The notes: generated from the sequence alone by a model not told the origin. A stretch of 64,000 nt of DNA from Methylocystis bryophila (GCF_027925445.1 NZ_AP027149.1:1302001-1366000), one strand, 5' to 3'. Positions 26,618 to 36,088 are shown, counted from the first letter of the stretch. A program made the numbers and translations.

Positions 26618-28555
26618 ATGACGACCGGCGAGCCAGAGACCCATGCCTTGACCCCTGCCGCGCCTGTCGATGCGACCCTTCCGCCTCGAGCGCGCGCGCC
26701 CTCCATCTCCACAACGATGCAAGCGACCCCCAAGGAGAAGGCGGGCCGCCAAGCGCAGCAATCCATCGCCCCCTTCCCGGGACGGGCCCGTCCACTGCGG
26801 CGGCGTGAGCCGGAAGAAGATCCTTTTGCGACGACGGCCTTTAGCGAGGCCATCGATCGCAGCCTGCACGCCTCATTCGCCTATTTCACCGCAGGGATTT
26901 CTCCAGCCGCTCTCGGCAGCGCCTATTTGGATTGGGCGACGCATCTCGCCGCGAGCCCCGGCAAGCAGGCGGAGCTGGCCGTGAAGGCGGCGCGCAAGGG
27001 CGCTCGTTTCGCTCATTATGCTTGGCGATGCGCTTTCGAGGGCGGCGCTTGTGAACCCTGCATCGAACCGCTGCCACAAGACCATCGCTTCGTCGGGGAG
27101 GCATGGCGGCGCTGGCCATACAATCTCCTCTATCAAGGCTTCCTGCTCCAGCAGCAGTGGTGGCACAATGCGACGACGAGCGTGCGCGGGGTCACAACCC
27201 AGCATGAGAACGTCGTCGACTTCATGTCGCGCCAGATGCTGGATACGGTCTCTCCGTTCAACTATCTGCTGACGAACCCGGAGCTGATCGAGCAGACTCT
27301 GCGGCAAGGGGGCTGGAACCTCGTCCGAGGCGCCCATAATTTCCTCGAGGACTGGACGCATGCGATCAATGGCGAAAAGCCTGTCGGCGCCGAAGATTTC
27401 GAGGTCGGGAAAAACATCGCCGTCACGCCGGGTAAGGTCGTCTATCGCAATCGCTTGATAGAACTCATCCAATACGCGCCCACGACCGAAAAGACGCGCC
27501 CCGAGCCGGTTTTGATCGTGCCGGCGTGGATCATGAAATATTACATTCTCGATCTATCGCCGGAAAATTCCCTGGTGAAATATCTCGTCGACCAGGGCTT
27601 TACGGTCTTCATGATCTCCTGGAAAAATCCCGATCCACAGGATCGCGACCTCGGGATGGAGGACTACCGCAAGCTCGGCGTGATGGCGGCGTTGGACGCG
27701 GTCACGGCGATCCTTCCCGAGAGCAAAGTTCACACCGTCGGCTATTGCCTCGGCGGCACGCTGCTCTCGATCGCCGCCGCGGCGATGGCGCGCGACGGCG
27801 ACGAGCGCCTCGGGTCGATGACCTTGCTCGCCGCGCAAACCGATTTCAACGAGGCCGGCGAGCTCATGCTCTTCATCAACGAGAGCCAGATCGCCTTTCT
27901 CGAAGACATGATGTGGGAGAAGGGCTATCTCGACGCCAAGCAGATGGCCGGCGCCTTCCAGCTGCTGCGCTCCAACGATCTCATCTGGTCGAAGCTCGTG
28001 CGCGAGTATCTGATGGGCGAACGACAGAAGATGAGCGATCTGACGGCCTGGAACGCGGATGCGACGCGCATGCCCTACCGTATGCATTCGGAATATCTGC
28101 GCCGCCTCTTCCTTCTCGACGAACTCGCGGAAGGCCACTACCTCGCGGGAGGCAATCCCGTCGCCCTGACCGACATTCGCATCCCCATTTTTGTCGTCGC
28201 GACGACGCGCGATCATGTCGCGCCCTGGCGCTCGGTCTTCAAGATCCATCTTCTTACCGAGGGCGAGGTGACATTCCTGCTCACTTCGGGCGGACACAAT
28301 GTCGGCATCGTCTCTCCGCCGACACGCGACATCGCGAGCTATCAGGTCGCCACGCGAGAGCTTGGGGGGAATTATCACGATCCCGACGCCTGGACCGCCG
28401 CGGCGCCCAAGAAACCCGGCTCCTGGTGGCCCGAGTGGTTGCATTGGCTGGAGGCTCGCTCGGGCCAAGCGAGCGCTCCGCCGGCGATGGGCGCGGCGGA
28501 CGAAGGATATGCGCCGCTCGCCGACGCTCCCGGCTTCTATGTGTTGCAGCAGTAG
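26618..28555 (+). CDS. phaC: Class I poly(3-hydroxyalkanoate) synthase PhaC
   Basis: PhaC polymerises 3-hydroxyacyl-CoA into PHB/PHA granules, the carbon store of type II methanotrophs. The 645-residue protein has a variable Pro/Arg-rich N-terminus (about 1-75), a PhaC N-terminal domain, and an alpha/beta-hydrolase core. The lipase-like box is GYCLGG with nucleophile Cys377; Asp532 (TTRDHVAPW) and His560 (SGGHNVGIV) complete the triad. The ATG at 26618 is preferred to a TTG at 26612. No phaAB or phasin gene is adjacent. The leader carries a composite palindromic repeat. Confidence 0.95.
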   Translation: MTTGEPETHALTPAAPVDATLPPRARAPSISTTMQATPKEKAGRQAQQSIAPFPGRARPLRRREPEEDPFATTAFSEAIDRSLHASFAYFTAGISPAALGSAYLDWATHLAASPGKQAELAVKAARKGARFAHYAWRCAFEGGACEPCIEPLPQDHRFVGEAWRRWPYNLLYQGFLLQQQWWHNATTSVRGVTTQHENVVDFMSRQMLDTVSPFNYLLTNPELIEQTLRQGGWNLVRGAHNFLEDWTHAINGEKPVGAEDFEVGKNIAVTPGKVVYRNRLIELIQYAPTTEKTRPEPVLIVPAWIMKYYILDLSPENSLVKYLVDQGFTVFMISWKNPDPQDRDLGMEDYRKLGVMAALDAVTAILPESKVHTVGYCLGGTLLSIAAAAMARDGDERLGSMTLLAAQTDFNEAGELMLFINESQIAFLEDMMWEKGYLDAKQMAGAFQLLRSNDLIWSKLVREYLMGERQKMSDLTAWNADATRMPYRMHSEYLRRLFLLDELAEGHYLAGGNPVALTDIRIPIFVVATTRDHVAPWRSVFKIHLLTEGEVTFLLTSGGHNVGIVSPPTRDIASYQVATRELGGNYHDPDAWTAAAPKKPGSWWPEWLHWLEARSGQASAPPAMGAADEGYAPLADAPGFYVLQQ

Positions 28556-28722
28556 GTTCTGGCTTTGACCGCAACGCGCGAAGCCGCGTGGATTGAGTTT
28601 GGCGAACCAACGGACAGGGAGCTTGACTCATGGTCTCGCTTTGGCCGGTCTCGTTCGTCGCAACGAGGAGGAATTCGGTCACGCCGACTTGACAGTGACC
28701 CTATAAGTCTTGGCGTCCCGCA

Positions 28723-29727
28723 ATGAGCGAAGACTTCCGCATCGCGACCTTCAATCTTGAGAACCTCGATTGGACGGCCGCCCGCGATCGCCAGTTCGAG
28801 CGCCGCATCGCCGTGCTGCGGCCGCTCTTACGCGATCTCCGCGCGGACGTTCTTTGCCTTCAGGAGATCGCCGGCCGCAAGAGCGAGCCTCACGCTCCTC
28901 GCCAGCTGCTCGCGCTCGATCGGCTGCTCGAGGAGACGCCCTACTCGGCCTATTTTCGGGCAAGCAGCACGCGCCCCGGCGCCGACGTCCCGGCCGATGT
29001 TCACAATCTGGTGATCCTCAGCCGCTGGCCCATCGTCGCGACGCGGCAGATTTATCACGACCTCGTCGCCAAATGGCGCTGGAGCGCTCTCGGCGATGAC
29101 TCGAATGAATCGAGCTCCATAGAGGTCGCTTTCGATCGCCCGCTGCTCTATGCGGCGATCGATCTGCCTGGAGCGGGGCCGCTACACCTGATCAATCTGC
29201 ATCTGCGCGCGCCGCGTCCCGTGCCGCTGCCAGGAGGCTCAGCCTCGAGCCGCAAGCGCGTGGAGGGGCTTTTCCTCGCCGCGCAGAAGCGCGAGCGTCA
29301 GGCGCTAGAAGCCAGGCTCTGCGTCGAAGACATATTTGACGCCGACGAGGAGGCGACGATCGCGCTCTGCGGCGATCTCAATGTCGATGAGCATGACGCG
29401 GCGTCGACGATTCTCGAGGCGAACTTCGAGGGCGGCGCGCGCGATTCAGAAGCGTCGGAGCGCGCGGGGCGCGCAGACCCCGCTTCCGCTTTCTCGCCGC
29501 GCGCTCTTGAGCCTTTGGAGACCCGCGTCCCGCTCGAGCGGCGCTATAGCGTCCTGCACGCCGGCGAGCCGAGGCTCATCGACCACATCCTCGCCTCCGC
29601 TTCTCTTGCGCGACGCTGCGAGAGCGTAGAAATCCTCAATGAGGGCTTGCAGGACGAAGCTTTTGCGCAAGATCCGATCGATGGCTCGCTTCACGCGCCG
29701 GTCGTGGCGTCCTTTCGCATGCTCTAG
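28723..29727 (+). CDS. Endonuclease/exonuclease/phosphatase (EEP) family protein
   Basis: This 334-residue protein of the EEP superfamily has FRIATFNLENLDW (metal-binding Asn), LCLQEIAG (metal-binding Glu), LINLHLRAPR, CGDLNVDEHD and a C-terminal RLIDHILAS with the catalytic His. No signal peptide is visible. EEP proteins cleave phosphodiesters in nucleic acids or lipids, and the substrate cannot be set from sequence. Convergent with the downstream membrane-protein gene. Confidence 0.85.
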   Translation: MSEDFRIATFNLENLDWTAARDRQFERRIAVLRPLLRDLRADVLCLQEIAGRKSEPHAPRQLLALDRLLEETPYSAYFRASSTRPGADVPADVHNLVILSRWPIVATRQIYHDLVAKWRWSALGDDSNESSSIEVAFDRPLLYAAIDLPGAGPLHLINLHLRAPRPVPLPGGSASSRKRVEGLFLAAQKRERQALEARLCVEDIFDADEEATIALCGDLNVDEHDAASTILEANFEGGARDSEASERAGRADPASAFSPRALEPLETRVPLERRYSVLHAGEPRLIDHILASASLARRCESVEILNEGLQDEAFAQDPIDGSLHAPVVASFRML

Positions 29728-29755
29728 ATCACGCTGCGTTTGAGCAGACGCGCCT

Positions 29756-30217
29756 TTATTGCGCCGGTCGAGAGCCGCGTCCGGCGGCGAGCCAATAGAG
29801 GAATCCCGTCAGCGCCCCGGTCAAGAAGAAGAGCCCCAGGACCCTTATCTCCATCTGGCTCGGGGGATGCGCGCTCGCCTGCGCCCGCGCGCCGCGCGCG
29901 ATCCAGGGCGAGGCGGCGGCGAGAATGCCGCTGGCGCCGACATACCAGATCCAACTCCTCGCGCCGGCGATCTCGCCGACGAGCGCGGCAAAGGCGAGGG
30001 GCGCGACGCAGACCGCGATGAGGATCGCCCAAAAGACGAGGCCCAGAGCGTGAAATCCCGCGGCCGGGTCGCCGTCGCGCGCCGTTTCGTCCAGCATCGC
30101 GAAGAAACTGCCGATCACAGCCTCGAACCCAGCCTCGCGCACGGTCGAGTCGGCAAGCGCGGCGATCGGCAGAAACAGCGCTCCGCAGCTCACGGCGAGG
30201 ATGAAACCGAAGCCCAT
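29756..30217 (-). CDS. Four-helix membrane protein of unknown function
   Basis: This protein of about 153 residues has hydrophobic segments at roughly 3-22, 47-70, 76-96 and 120-140. An alternative TTG start upstream, just after an AGGGAG motif and the HNH gene stop, would add a short Arg-containing N-terminus (LARRVLV), so the 5' end is uncertain. It directly follows the HNH gene on the same strand with a gap of about 30 nt and is probably co-transcribed. Family not recognised. Confidence 0.62.
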   Translation of the reverse strand: MGFGFILAVSCGALFLPIAALADSTVREAGFEAVIGSFFAMLDETARDGDPAAGFHALGLVFWAILIAVCVAPLAFAALVGEIAGARSWIWYVGASGILAAASPWIARGARAQASAHPPSQMEIRVLGLFFLTGALTGFLYWLAAGRGSRPAQ

Positions 30218-30246
30218 CACGAGGACGCGGCGCGCCAATCTCCCTA

Positions 30247-30819
30247 TCAAGGCTCGAGCACCGAGTCCCAGTAGAGATAATCCATCCAGCTTTCGTGCAG
30301 ATAATTGGGTGGGAAGAGCCGCCCGTTGCGATGAAGATCCGAGACCGACGGCGCGTAGGGCTTCTGGATCGGCGTCATATGCGCTTCCGACGGCAGCCGA
30401 TCGGCTTTGCGCAGATTGCATGGCGAGCAGGCGGCGACCACGTTCTCCCAGGTCGTCGCGCCTCCCTTGGAGCGGGGCACGACATGGTCGAAGGTCAGCT
30501 CTTCGTGCTCGCCGCAATATTGGCAGGTGAAGCGGTCGCGCAGGAACACGTTGAAGCGCGTGAAGGCCGGCTGGCGAGACGGCCGCACATAGGCCTTGAG
30601 CGATACGACCGACGGCAGACGCATCTCGAAGGACGGGCTTTTGACCACCCTGTCGTAATGCGAGACGATGTTGACCCGATCGAGGAACACCGCCTTGATC
30701 GCGTCCTGCCAGCCCCAGAGCGAGAGCGGATAGTAGCTCAAGGGACGGAAGTCGGCGTTGAGCACCAGCGCCGGGCAATTCTGCGGTGAGACATGCTGTG
30801 TGCGAAGGGGAATCGTCAC
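30247..30819 (-). CDS. HNH endonuclease
   Basis: The 190-residue protein has an HNH domain: zinc ligands CQYCG, then LTFDHVVPRSKGG with the active-site His, ENVVAACSPCN, and the second CxxC. The N-terminal half (VLNADFRPLSYYPLSLWGWQ) is the usual form of a widespread alphaproteobacterial HNH family. It is not linked to any restriction or phage gene here, and its cellular role is unknown. The start is GTG. Confidence 0.86.
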   Translation of the reverse strand: MTIPLRTQHVSPQNCPALVLNADFRPLSYYPLSLWGWQDAIKAVFLDRVNIVSHYDRVVKSPSFEMRLPSVVSLKAYVRPSRQPAFTRFNVFLRDRFTCQYCGEHEELTFDHVVPRSKGGATTWENVVAACSPCNLRKADRLPSEAHMTPIQKPYAPSVSDLHRNGRLFPPNYLHESWMDYLYWDSVLEP

Positions 30820-31059
30820 GCCCGCGCCTTTCCGTCGCGAGGGACCCGCCCCAGTCGCGGCCCGAATCCCTCGCAGCTGCCGACTCTCATAGTCTATAGC
30901 CTGGATGACGCCTTTGTGAAGCCGTCAGCCGAGATCCCCGGGCTCTCCCCAGGCGAAAGGGGCTGCAAAGATTTTTGTTCCCATATTGTTCTTGCCGCGC
31001 TCGAGAAAGCCGGCTAGGCTCGCGTCAGCCTTCCTGGGATGCTCGAACGGAGCAAGGTC

Positions 31060-32590
31060 ATGGTCGTCCGCGTTGCAACCGTCGCTTTCGAGGGCGTCGA
31101 GGCCCGGCCCGTCGACGTGCAGGTGCAAATTTCCAGCGGCGCCGTCGTCTTCAACGTCGTCGGCCTCGCCGACAAGGCCGTCGCCGAGTCGCGTGCGCGC
31201 GGCGCTCGTCGCCTCGGGCCTCGCGCTCCCGGCCAAGCGGATCACGGTCAATCTCGCGCCGGCCGACATGCCCAAGGAGGGAAGCCACTATGATCTGCCC
31301 ATCGCGCTCGGCGTGATGGCGGCGATCGGCGCGCTGCCGTCAGACGCGCTCGACGGTCATGTCGTGGTCGGCGAGCTCGCGCTCGACGGAACGCTCACCC
31401 CGATCGCCGGCGTCTTGCCGGCCGCGGTCGCGGCCAACATGCGCGGCCTCGGACTCATCTGCCCCGAAGCCTGTGGCCCGGAGGCCGCCTGGGCCTCGCG
31501 CGACATGGACGTCGTCGCGCCGCGCTCGCTCATTCAGCTCGCCAATCATTTGAGGGGAACACAGGTCCTGTCGCGTCCGCAGCCCGCGGTGCGCCGCCAA
31601 GCCGGCGATCTGCCCAATCTTCGCGACGTGAAGGGACAGGAGAGCGCCAAACGCGCGCTCGAGATCGCCGCCGCTGGCGGCCATAATCTGTTGATGAACG
31701 GTCCGCCCGGCGCGGGCAAGTCCATGCTCGCGGCGCGCCTGCCGTCGATCCTGCCGCCGCTCAGCCCGCGCGAGCTGCTCGAGGTCTCGATGATTCATTC
31801 GGTGGCGGGCGAGATCGCGGGCGGCGAGCTCACCGATCGACGCCCCTTTCGCGCGCCGCATCATTCCGCCTCCATGCCGGCCCTCGTCGGCGGCGGCGCG
31901 CAGGCCAGGCCCGGCGAGATCTCGCTGGCGCACAACGGCGTGCTTTTCCTGGACGAGCTGCCGGAGTTCCAATCGCAAGCGCTCGACGCCTTGCGACAGC
32001 CGCTCGAGACGGGCGAAGTCGCCATCGCGCGCGCCAATCACCGCGCCGTTTATCCCGCCCGCTTTCAGCTTGTCGCCGCGATGAATCCCTGCCGCTGCGG
32101 CCATGCGCGCACGCCGGGCTTCGCCTGCAAGCGCCAGCCGAACGAGCGCTGTGAAGCGCAATATCAGGCGCGGCTCTCGGGTCCGCTGCTCGACCGCTTC
32201 GATCTGCAAATCGAGGTCGCAGCGATTTCCGCCGCCGATCTCGTCCTGCCGCCGCCCTCCGAAGGCTCCGCGGAAGTCGCAGCGCGCGTTGCCGCTGCGC
32301 GCGAGACCCAACGCGCGCGCTATGCGGCGCTCGGTTGCGCCGGCCCCGCGACAAACGCCGCGGCGCCGGCCAATCTGGTCGAGACCGTCGCCAAGCTCGA
32401 CTCAAAGGGCGCGGAGCTCATCCGCGAGGCCTCGGAGCGCTTCGCGCTTTCGGCGCGCGGCTTCCATCGCATATTGAAGCTCGCGCGCACGATCGCCGAT
32501 CTCGAAGAGGCGGATTCGGTCGCGCGCCGCCACCTCGCCGAGGCGCTCTCCTATCGCGCCGGCCTCGTCGGCATGCAGCGCGCGGCATAG
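31060..32590 (+). pseudogene. comM: YifB/ComM-family Mg-chelatase-like AAA ATPase, frameshifted
   Basis: ComM-like proteins are hexameric helicases that promote branch migration in natural transformation. The N-terminal frame (VATVAFEGVEARPVDVQVQ... VVGLADKAVAESR) runs from ATG 31060 to about 31195, then continues in another frame as RVRAALVASGLALPAKR. The Walker A GPPGAGKSM, LFLDELPEF and a four-Cys CRCGHARTPGFAC motif follow. The expected AESRERVRAAL junction is short by 8 nt. The 1531-nt span plus 8 would be exactly 513 codons. The frameshift may be a real deletion between gcgcg repeats or an assembly error. Confidence 0.85.
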
Positions 32591-32665
32591 CGTCACAGCA
32601 CGATGAGCTGGCGAGAATTCTTGCCGCTCTTACGATCCCGGTTGAGCAGAATAGCGGCCAACTGG

Positions 32666-33133
32666 TCACGGATTGGGCTTCGTGAAGGCCGATAAGTTGG
32701 GACAGTGAGACGAGTAGCGGCCGGTCGCCTCGTCGAAACTCAGCTCCGAACAATTTCGATCGCAAGGGCATGGCGCGAGCGCCGCCACCGCGTGGTTTGT
32801 CAGAAACAGACGCAACACCAGCAAGAGACTAGCGGCTCGTTCCTGCACTCCAAGATCCAAAGCGGTGCGGAGGTCGCAAACGATGAGGTCGCGCACGACG
32901 TTAGTTCCTCTCCATAAATTGGAGAGATAGCTTCTCAATATTGCGTGAGTGGCTTCTGTTTCTGCCGCTCCGACGATGATTTCTTCCGAGCTGAGGCCCG
33001 TGGCCGCGCGGGTTTCTTCGAGGGTTCGCATTCTCCACCCATCTCGAACAGGATCGAACTCTAAGCGCAAAGGCCCTTCGCGAAAACTCGCTCTGATCGT
33101 GAGATCGCCGCGCAGTCTCAACCCCTGCAACAT
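32666..33133 (-). CDS. Hypothetical protein
   Basis: This 155-residue reading frame has no strong competitor on either strand. It has a mixed alpha/beta N-terminal half with ATGLSSEEIIVGAAETEA and a C-terminal half with two Cys in APCPCDRNC and a His/Cys near the end (SSHCPNL). No signal peptide or membrane helix is apparent, and the ribosome-binding site is weak. Function unknown. It may be a small cytosolic protein with a metal-binding tail. Confidence 0.5.
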   Translation of the reverse strand: MLQGLRLRGDLTIRASFREGPLRLEFDPVRDGWRMRTLEETRAATGLSSEEIIVGAAETEATHAILRSYLSNLWRGTNVVRDLIVCDLRTALDLGVQERAASLLLVLRLFLTNHAVAALAPCPCDRNCSELSFDEATGRYSSHCPNLSAFTKPNP

Positions 33134-33359
33134 GCATTCCGGAAATGTCGTCGAGGCTGCGTATGAAACGAAGTTCCGTTTGGCCCCCCCCCGCGCCTTT
33201 CAGAGCCGCTATGGCCAAGCGCCCTGGCGGCCTCGTCTCAGCACGCGCGTTTCGCCGCTTGAAGGGTGAAGTTCGAAGCCTTAGCTATGCAATGTATTCC
33301 AAATGCGGAAAGCCGCGTTTGGGAGGGCAATGAAGCAACCAAATGACTGGAGGGGACAA

Positions 33360-33842
33360 ATGAAAACACGGATGCTGTTCGCTGCAACCCTTGCCGCCCT
33401 GGCTCTTTCCTGCGGAGCGAACGCCGCAGAGTACGCAAGCCCCATCAATGTGCGCTCCGGGCCCGGCGGGAAGTGGCCGGTCGTCGCGACCATTCCCGCC
33501 GGCGTGGACGTGCAGGTTCTGACCTGCGCCGCCGGCTGGAAATGGCGCTGGTGCCAGGTTCAGGCTGGCGACGTGAAAGGCTGGGTGAAGGAAGTGGGCC
33601 TCGGACGGACTGGCGGTCATGCGGACGTCGCGGGAGTGGTCACGCAGGACGCGACCGCCTTGCATAAGGCTCCCCGTCTCTTCTCTCATGTCATCGCGAC
33701 CATACCGGCCGGCGCCTCGGTCGACGTGGTCCATTGCGCGAGCGGGCTGGGTTCCGGTTGGTGCAAGGTCGGCTACGGCGGCGCGGTCGGCTACGTCCGC
33801 GGCGGGCTGCTCGCCCGCAACACTTTTGGCCTCCCCTTCTAG
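33360..33842 (+). CDS. Secreted protein with two bacterial SH3 domains
   Basis: The 160-residue protein has a signal peptide ending ANA (residues 1-22) and two SH3b repeats. The first is INVRSGPGGKWPVVATIPAG with a WKWRWCQVQ strand; the second is ALHKAPRLFSHVIATIPAG with a GWCKVGYGG strand. Each repeat contains a Cys pair that could form a disulfide. AGGGGA precedes the ATG. Such proteins usually bind peptidoglycan or other envelope ligands in the periplasm. Confidence 0.85.
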   Translation: MKTRMLFAATLAALALSCGANAAEYASPINVRSGPGGKWPVVATIPAGVDVQVLTCAAGWKWRWCQVQAGDVKGWVKEVGLGRTGGHADVAGVVTQDATALHKAPRLFSHVIATIPAGASVDVVHCASGLGSGWCKVGYGGAVGYVRGGLLARNTFGLPF

Positions 33843-33849
33843 TCTTGGC

Positions 33850-33890
33850 GACCGCGCCTCATGCGTTATCATGAGGCGCGGTCCTTTCTT
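33850..33890 (+). terminator. Rho-independent terminator after the SH3 gene
   Basis: A 14-bp perfect stem (left 33850-33863, right 33870-33883, loop cgttat) is followed by ctttctt. It starts 8 nt after the stop codon. Confidence 0.9.
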
Positions 33891-33954
33891 GAAGTCGGCG
33901 ACCCATCGTCTTTCCAGACGCCGAAATAAAGTGCTGCGCGGGCTCAAGTTTTTC

Positions 33955-34070
33955 TAGAGCGCGATGCGAAAAAGTGGAAACCGGTTTTTCGCACAAAGCG
34001 CGCTCTAAACTTTTAGAATCGATCACGTTTTCTGCGTTCAGACGATTCCGCCTGAACGCAGCGTGATCTA
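33955..34070. repeat. RIME-like composite palindromic element, family A
   Basis: Outer arms tagagcgcg / cgcgctcta (33955-33963 and 33999-34007) enclose tgcgaaaaa / tttttcgca around gtggaaaccgg. A second palindrome follows with ctgcgttcag / ctgaacgcag. The core recurs at 56131-56183. It resembles the intergenic mosaic elements of Rhizobiales. Confidence 0.85.
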
Positions 34071-34134
34071 ACTGGACCGTTCGGCGCTTCTCGAGCGAAA
34101 CGCTAGCGGTCCGACGGGTCAAGAGCGCCCCATC

Positions 34135-34875
34135 ATGACGACGGACTATGATCCCATCGCCGAACAATATCGGCAAGCTAAGCGGCAACCGCATAGAACG
34201 CATATCGAAGCCTATTCCCTGATGCATCTCGTGGGAGAGCTCGACGGGAAGGCGGTTTTGGACGTCGCATGCGGCGAAGGATACTACACGCGCCTGCTGC
34301 GACGACGCGGAGCCGAGCGCGTGGTCGGCGTGGATCTCTCGCCCGAGATGATCGCGCTCGCGCGCTCACAGGAATCCGTCGAGCCGCTGGGAATCGACTA
34401 TGTCGTCGGCGACGGAAAAGATCTGAGCTTCGACGAGTCGTTCGATCTGGTCTTCGCGGCCTATTTTCTCAACTACGCCCACGACGCCGAGGAATTGCAG
34501 ACCATGTGCGCTTCGCTCGCGCGCTGCCTCAAGCCCGGCGGCCGCTTTGTGGGCGTCAATTGCAGCCCCTTTGCCGATTTCGCGCTCTGGCGATCCTACA
34601 GAAAATACGGCCTCGACTCACACGTCTCGCAGCCGCTGCGCGACGGCTCGCCCATTGTCTGGACCTTTTTCTTGGAAGACGGCGATAGCTTCGACGTCGA
34701 AAACTATTTTCACGATCAGCCTACATACGCGGCTGCGCTAAGCGCCGCGGGTTTCAGCGAGATTAGATGGCCCGCGCTCCAGTTGTCGCCCGAAGGCGAC
34801 GCGGCGTTCGGCCGCTCCTTCTGGGCGGAATTTCTGGAGCACCCTCCGATCGCCCTTATCGAATGCGTCAAATAG
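34135..34875 (+). CDS. Class I SAM-dependent methyltransferase
   Basis: This 246-residue protein has a Rossmann fold: motif I VLDVACGEGYYTR, motif II VVGVDLSPEMI, the acidic GDGKDLSF, and motif IV FDLVFAAYFLNYA followed by KPGGRFVGV. The pattern matches UbiE/Methyltransf_11-like small-molecule methyltransferases. The substrate cannot be inferred and no pathway genes adjoin. A family A/B repeat separates it from the SH3 gene. Confidence 0.85.
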   Translation: MTTDYDPIAEQYRQAKRQPHRTHIEAYSLMHLVGELDGKAVLDVACGEGYYTRLLRRRGAERVVGVDLSPEMIALARSQESVEPLGIDYVVGDGKDLSFDESFDLVFAAYFLNYAHDAEELQTMCASLARCLKPGGRFVGVNCSPFADFALWRSYRKYGLDSHVSQPLRDGSPIVWTFFLEDGDSFDVENYFHDQPTYAAALSAAGFSEIRWPALQLSPEGDAAFGRSFWAEFLEHPPIALIECVK

Positions 34876-34939
34876 CGGCGTCCCCCCGGCTCGCCGCCAT
34901 CGATTTGCCGGGAGGCTCTTCTCGTGGGGCTCCCGAACT

Positions 34940-35053
34940 CTATCGAAGAACCGCCAAATGCATCAGATATTGGGCGGTCCCGATCGTCAGCGTCAGCGTG
35001 ACGGCCGACAGCATGATGAAGACCAACGCTGTTTTGCCTTTGTCGGAGACCAT
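34940..35053 (-). CDS. 37-residue single-helix membrane peptide
   Basis: The short frame begins MVSDKGKTAL and then has one hydrophobic helix (about residues 8-30, ending in an AQYLMHLAV segment). GGGAG lies 6 nt before the ATG at 35053, which favours this start over an ATG at 35059. The Lys-containing N-terminus followed by one helix suggests an inner-membrane microprotein with the N-terminus in the cytoplasm. No family recognised. Confidence 0.5.
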   Translation of the reverse strand: MVSDKGKTALVFIMLSAVTLTLTIGTAQYLMHLAVLR

Positions 35054-35121
35054 CGCCATCTCCCGCAAACGCTCCCCCCTGCTCGCGCGATAAATGGGGC
35101 GAGGGAAGAGATCCGACAGGG

Positions 35122-35181
35122 CTTTAGAGCTGAATTCGCTCCAAATTTGATGTGGCGCCATTCCCCGTTCGTTCGAACGCT
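35122..35181. repeat. Diverged composite repeat (families C and B)
   Basis: ttagagctgaattcgctcc is followed by aaatttgatgtggcgcc and a gttcgttcgaac palindrome. The order matches the composite repeat at 26411-26529. Confidence 0.5.
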
Positions 35182-35310
35182 TCCTCGAGCTGGAGACGCG
35201 GTAGATCGCGCTTCGAGAGACCCATCGGCGTAAGCAACTGCGCGAGCGTGGACGCGAAACGGCGCCGAAAGCGCTCGTCGCAAACGGCGCCGCTCATGTC
35301 CGGTAGCTTC

Positions 35311-35493
35311 TCAGCTCTGATGCGGCCCGAGCATTTCTTTCAGCGCCGCTTCGATGCGCCGCCAAGGCTGCGCGTCTTCGTGCTTGCCTTTTTCCTCCAA
35401 AGCGCGCGCTTTTTGCGCCGCTTCGGCGACGGCCTTGTCGCCATGGGCTTCCATGAGTCGCCGAGCGTAATCTTGAACGTCGACTGCTTGCAT
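35311..35493 (-). CDS. Small helical protein of unknown function
   Basis: This 60-residue, charged, helix-rich protein (DYARRLMEAHGDKAVAEAAQ, then ALEEKGK and WRRIEAALKEML) has no signal or membrane segment. A strong GAGGAGGAGG ribosome-binding site lies 5 nt before the ATG, which is good evidence of translation. It lies between the DUF779 gene and a degenerate repeat on the same strand. Function unknown. Confidence 0.72.
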   Translation of the reverse strand: MQAVDVQDYARRLMEAHGDKAVAEAAQKARALEEKGKHEDAQPWRRIEAALKEMLGPHQS

Positions 35494-35646
35494 CTCAACC
35501 TCCTCCTCATGGCGGCGCGTCAGCCGCGCCGCAAATGATGGACCGGCTTTCGGGTCAAGCCTGACAGATCGCTTAGATAGGATGCTTCGACTTGGATGGG
35601 AGGCTCGGCGACGGCAGTCGCCAAGGCCATCTTTCGCGGATGACGC

Positions 35647-36030
35647 CTATGCCTCTGCCGATACGCCGATTTCGACGGGCGCCAATTCGGCAAGCTCCGC
35701 ATCCGAGAACACGCGGCTCCGCGTCAAGAAGCGCAGCCCTTCGGGGGCTTCGAGCGAAAAGCCGGAGCCGCGCCCCGGAACCACGTCGATGATGAGCTGC
35801 GTGTGCCGCCAGTAGTCGAATTGGGCGGCGCCCATGTAGAAAGGGACGGAGCCGACTTCGCCGAGCTTCACGTCGCTGGCGCCGATGCGGAACTCGCCTG
35901 CCGGATAGCACATGGGGGACGAGCCGTCGCAGCAGCCTCCAGACTGATGAAACATGAGCGGTCCATGCTGACGCTCGAGTTTCGCAAGGAGCGCCAGAGC
36001 CTCAGGCGTGGCGACGACGCGTTCGACCAT
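35647..36030 (-). CDS. DUF779 protein, aldehyde dehydrogenase-associated
   Basis: This protein of about 127 residues has the DUF779 signature HGPLMFHQSGGCCDGSSPMC and AAQFDYWRHTQLIIDVV. The Cys/His pattern suggests metal binding. The family is usually encoded directly after AcoD/ExaC-type aldehyde dehydrogenases, and here it is the next gene on the same strand. The start at 36030 (MVERVVATPEA) matches the usual length; an upstream GTG at 36087 would add 19 residues. Its role alongside the dehydrogenase is unknown. Confidence 0.85.
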   Translation of the reverse strand: MVERVVATPEALALLAKLERQHGPLMFHQSGGCCDGSSPMCYPAGEFRIGASDVKLGEVGSVPFYMGAAQFDYWRHTQLIIDVVPGRGSGFSLEAPEGLRFLTRSRVFSDAELAELAPVEIGVSAEA

Positions 36031-36088
36031 GTCACGATTCTTTTCGGTCAACGCGGCGCGGGATTGCGGCCCGCGCCGCTCAGCCACG

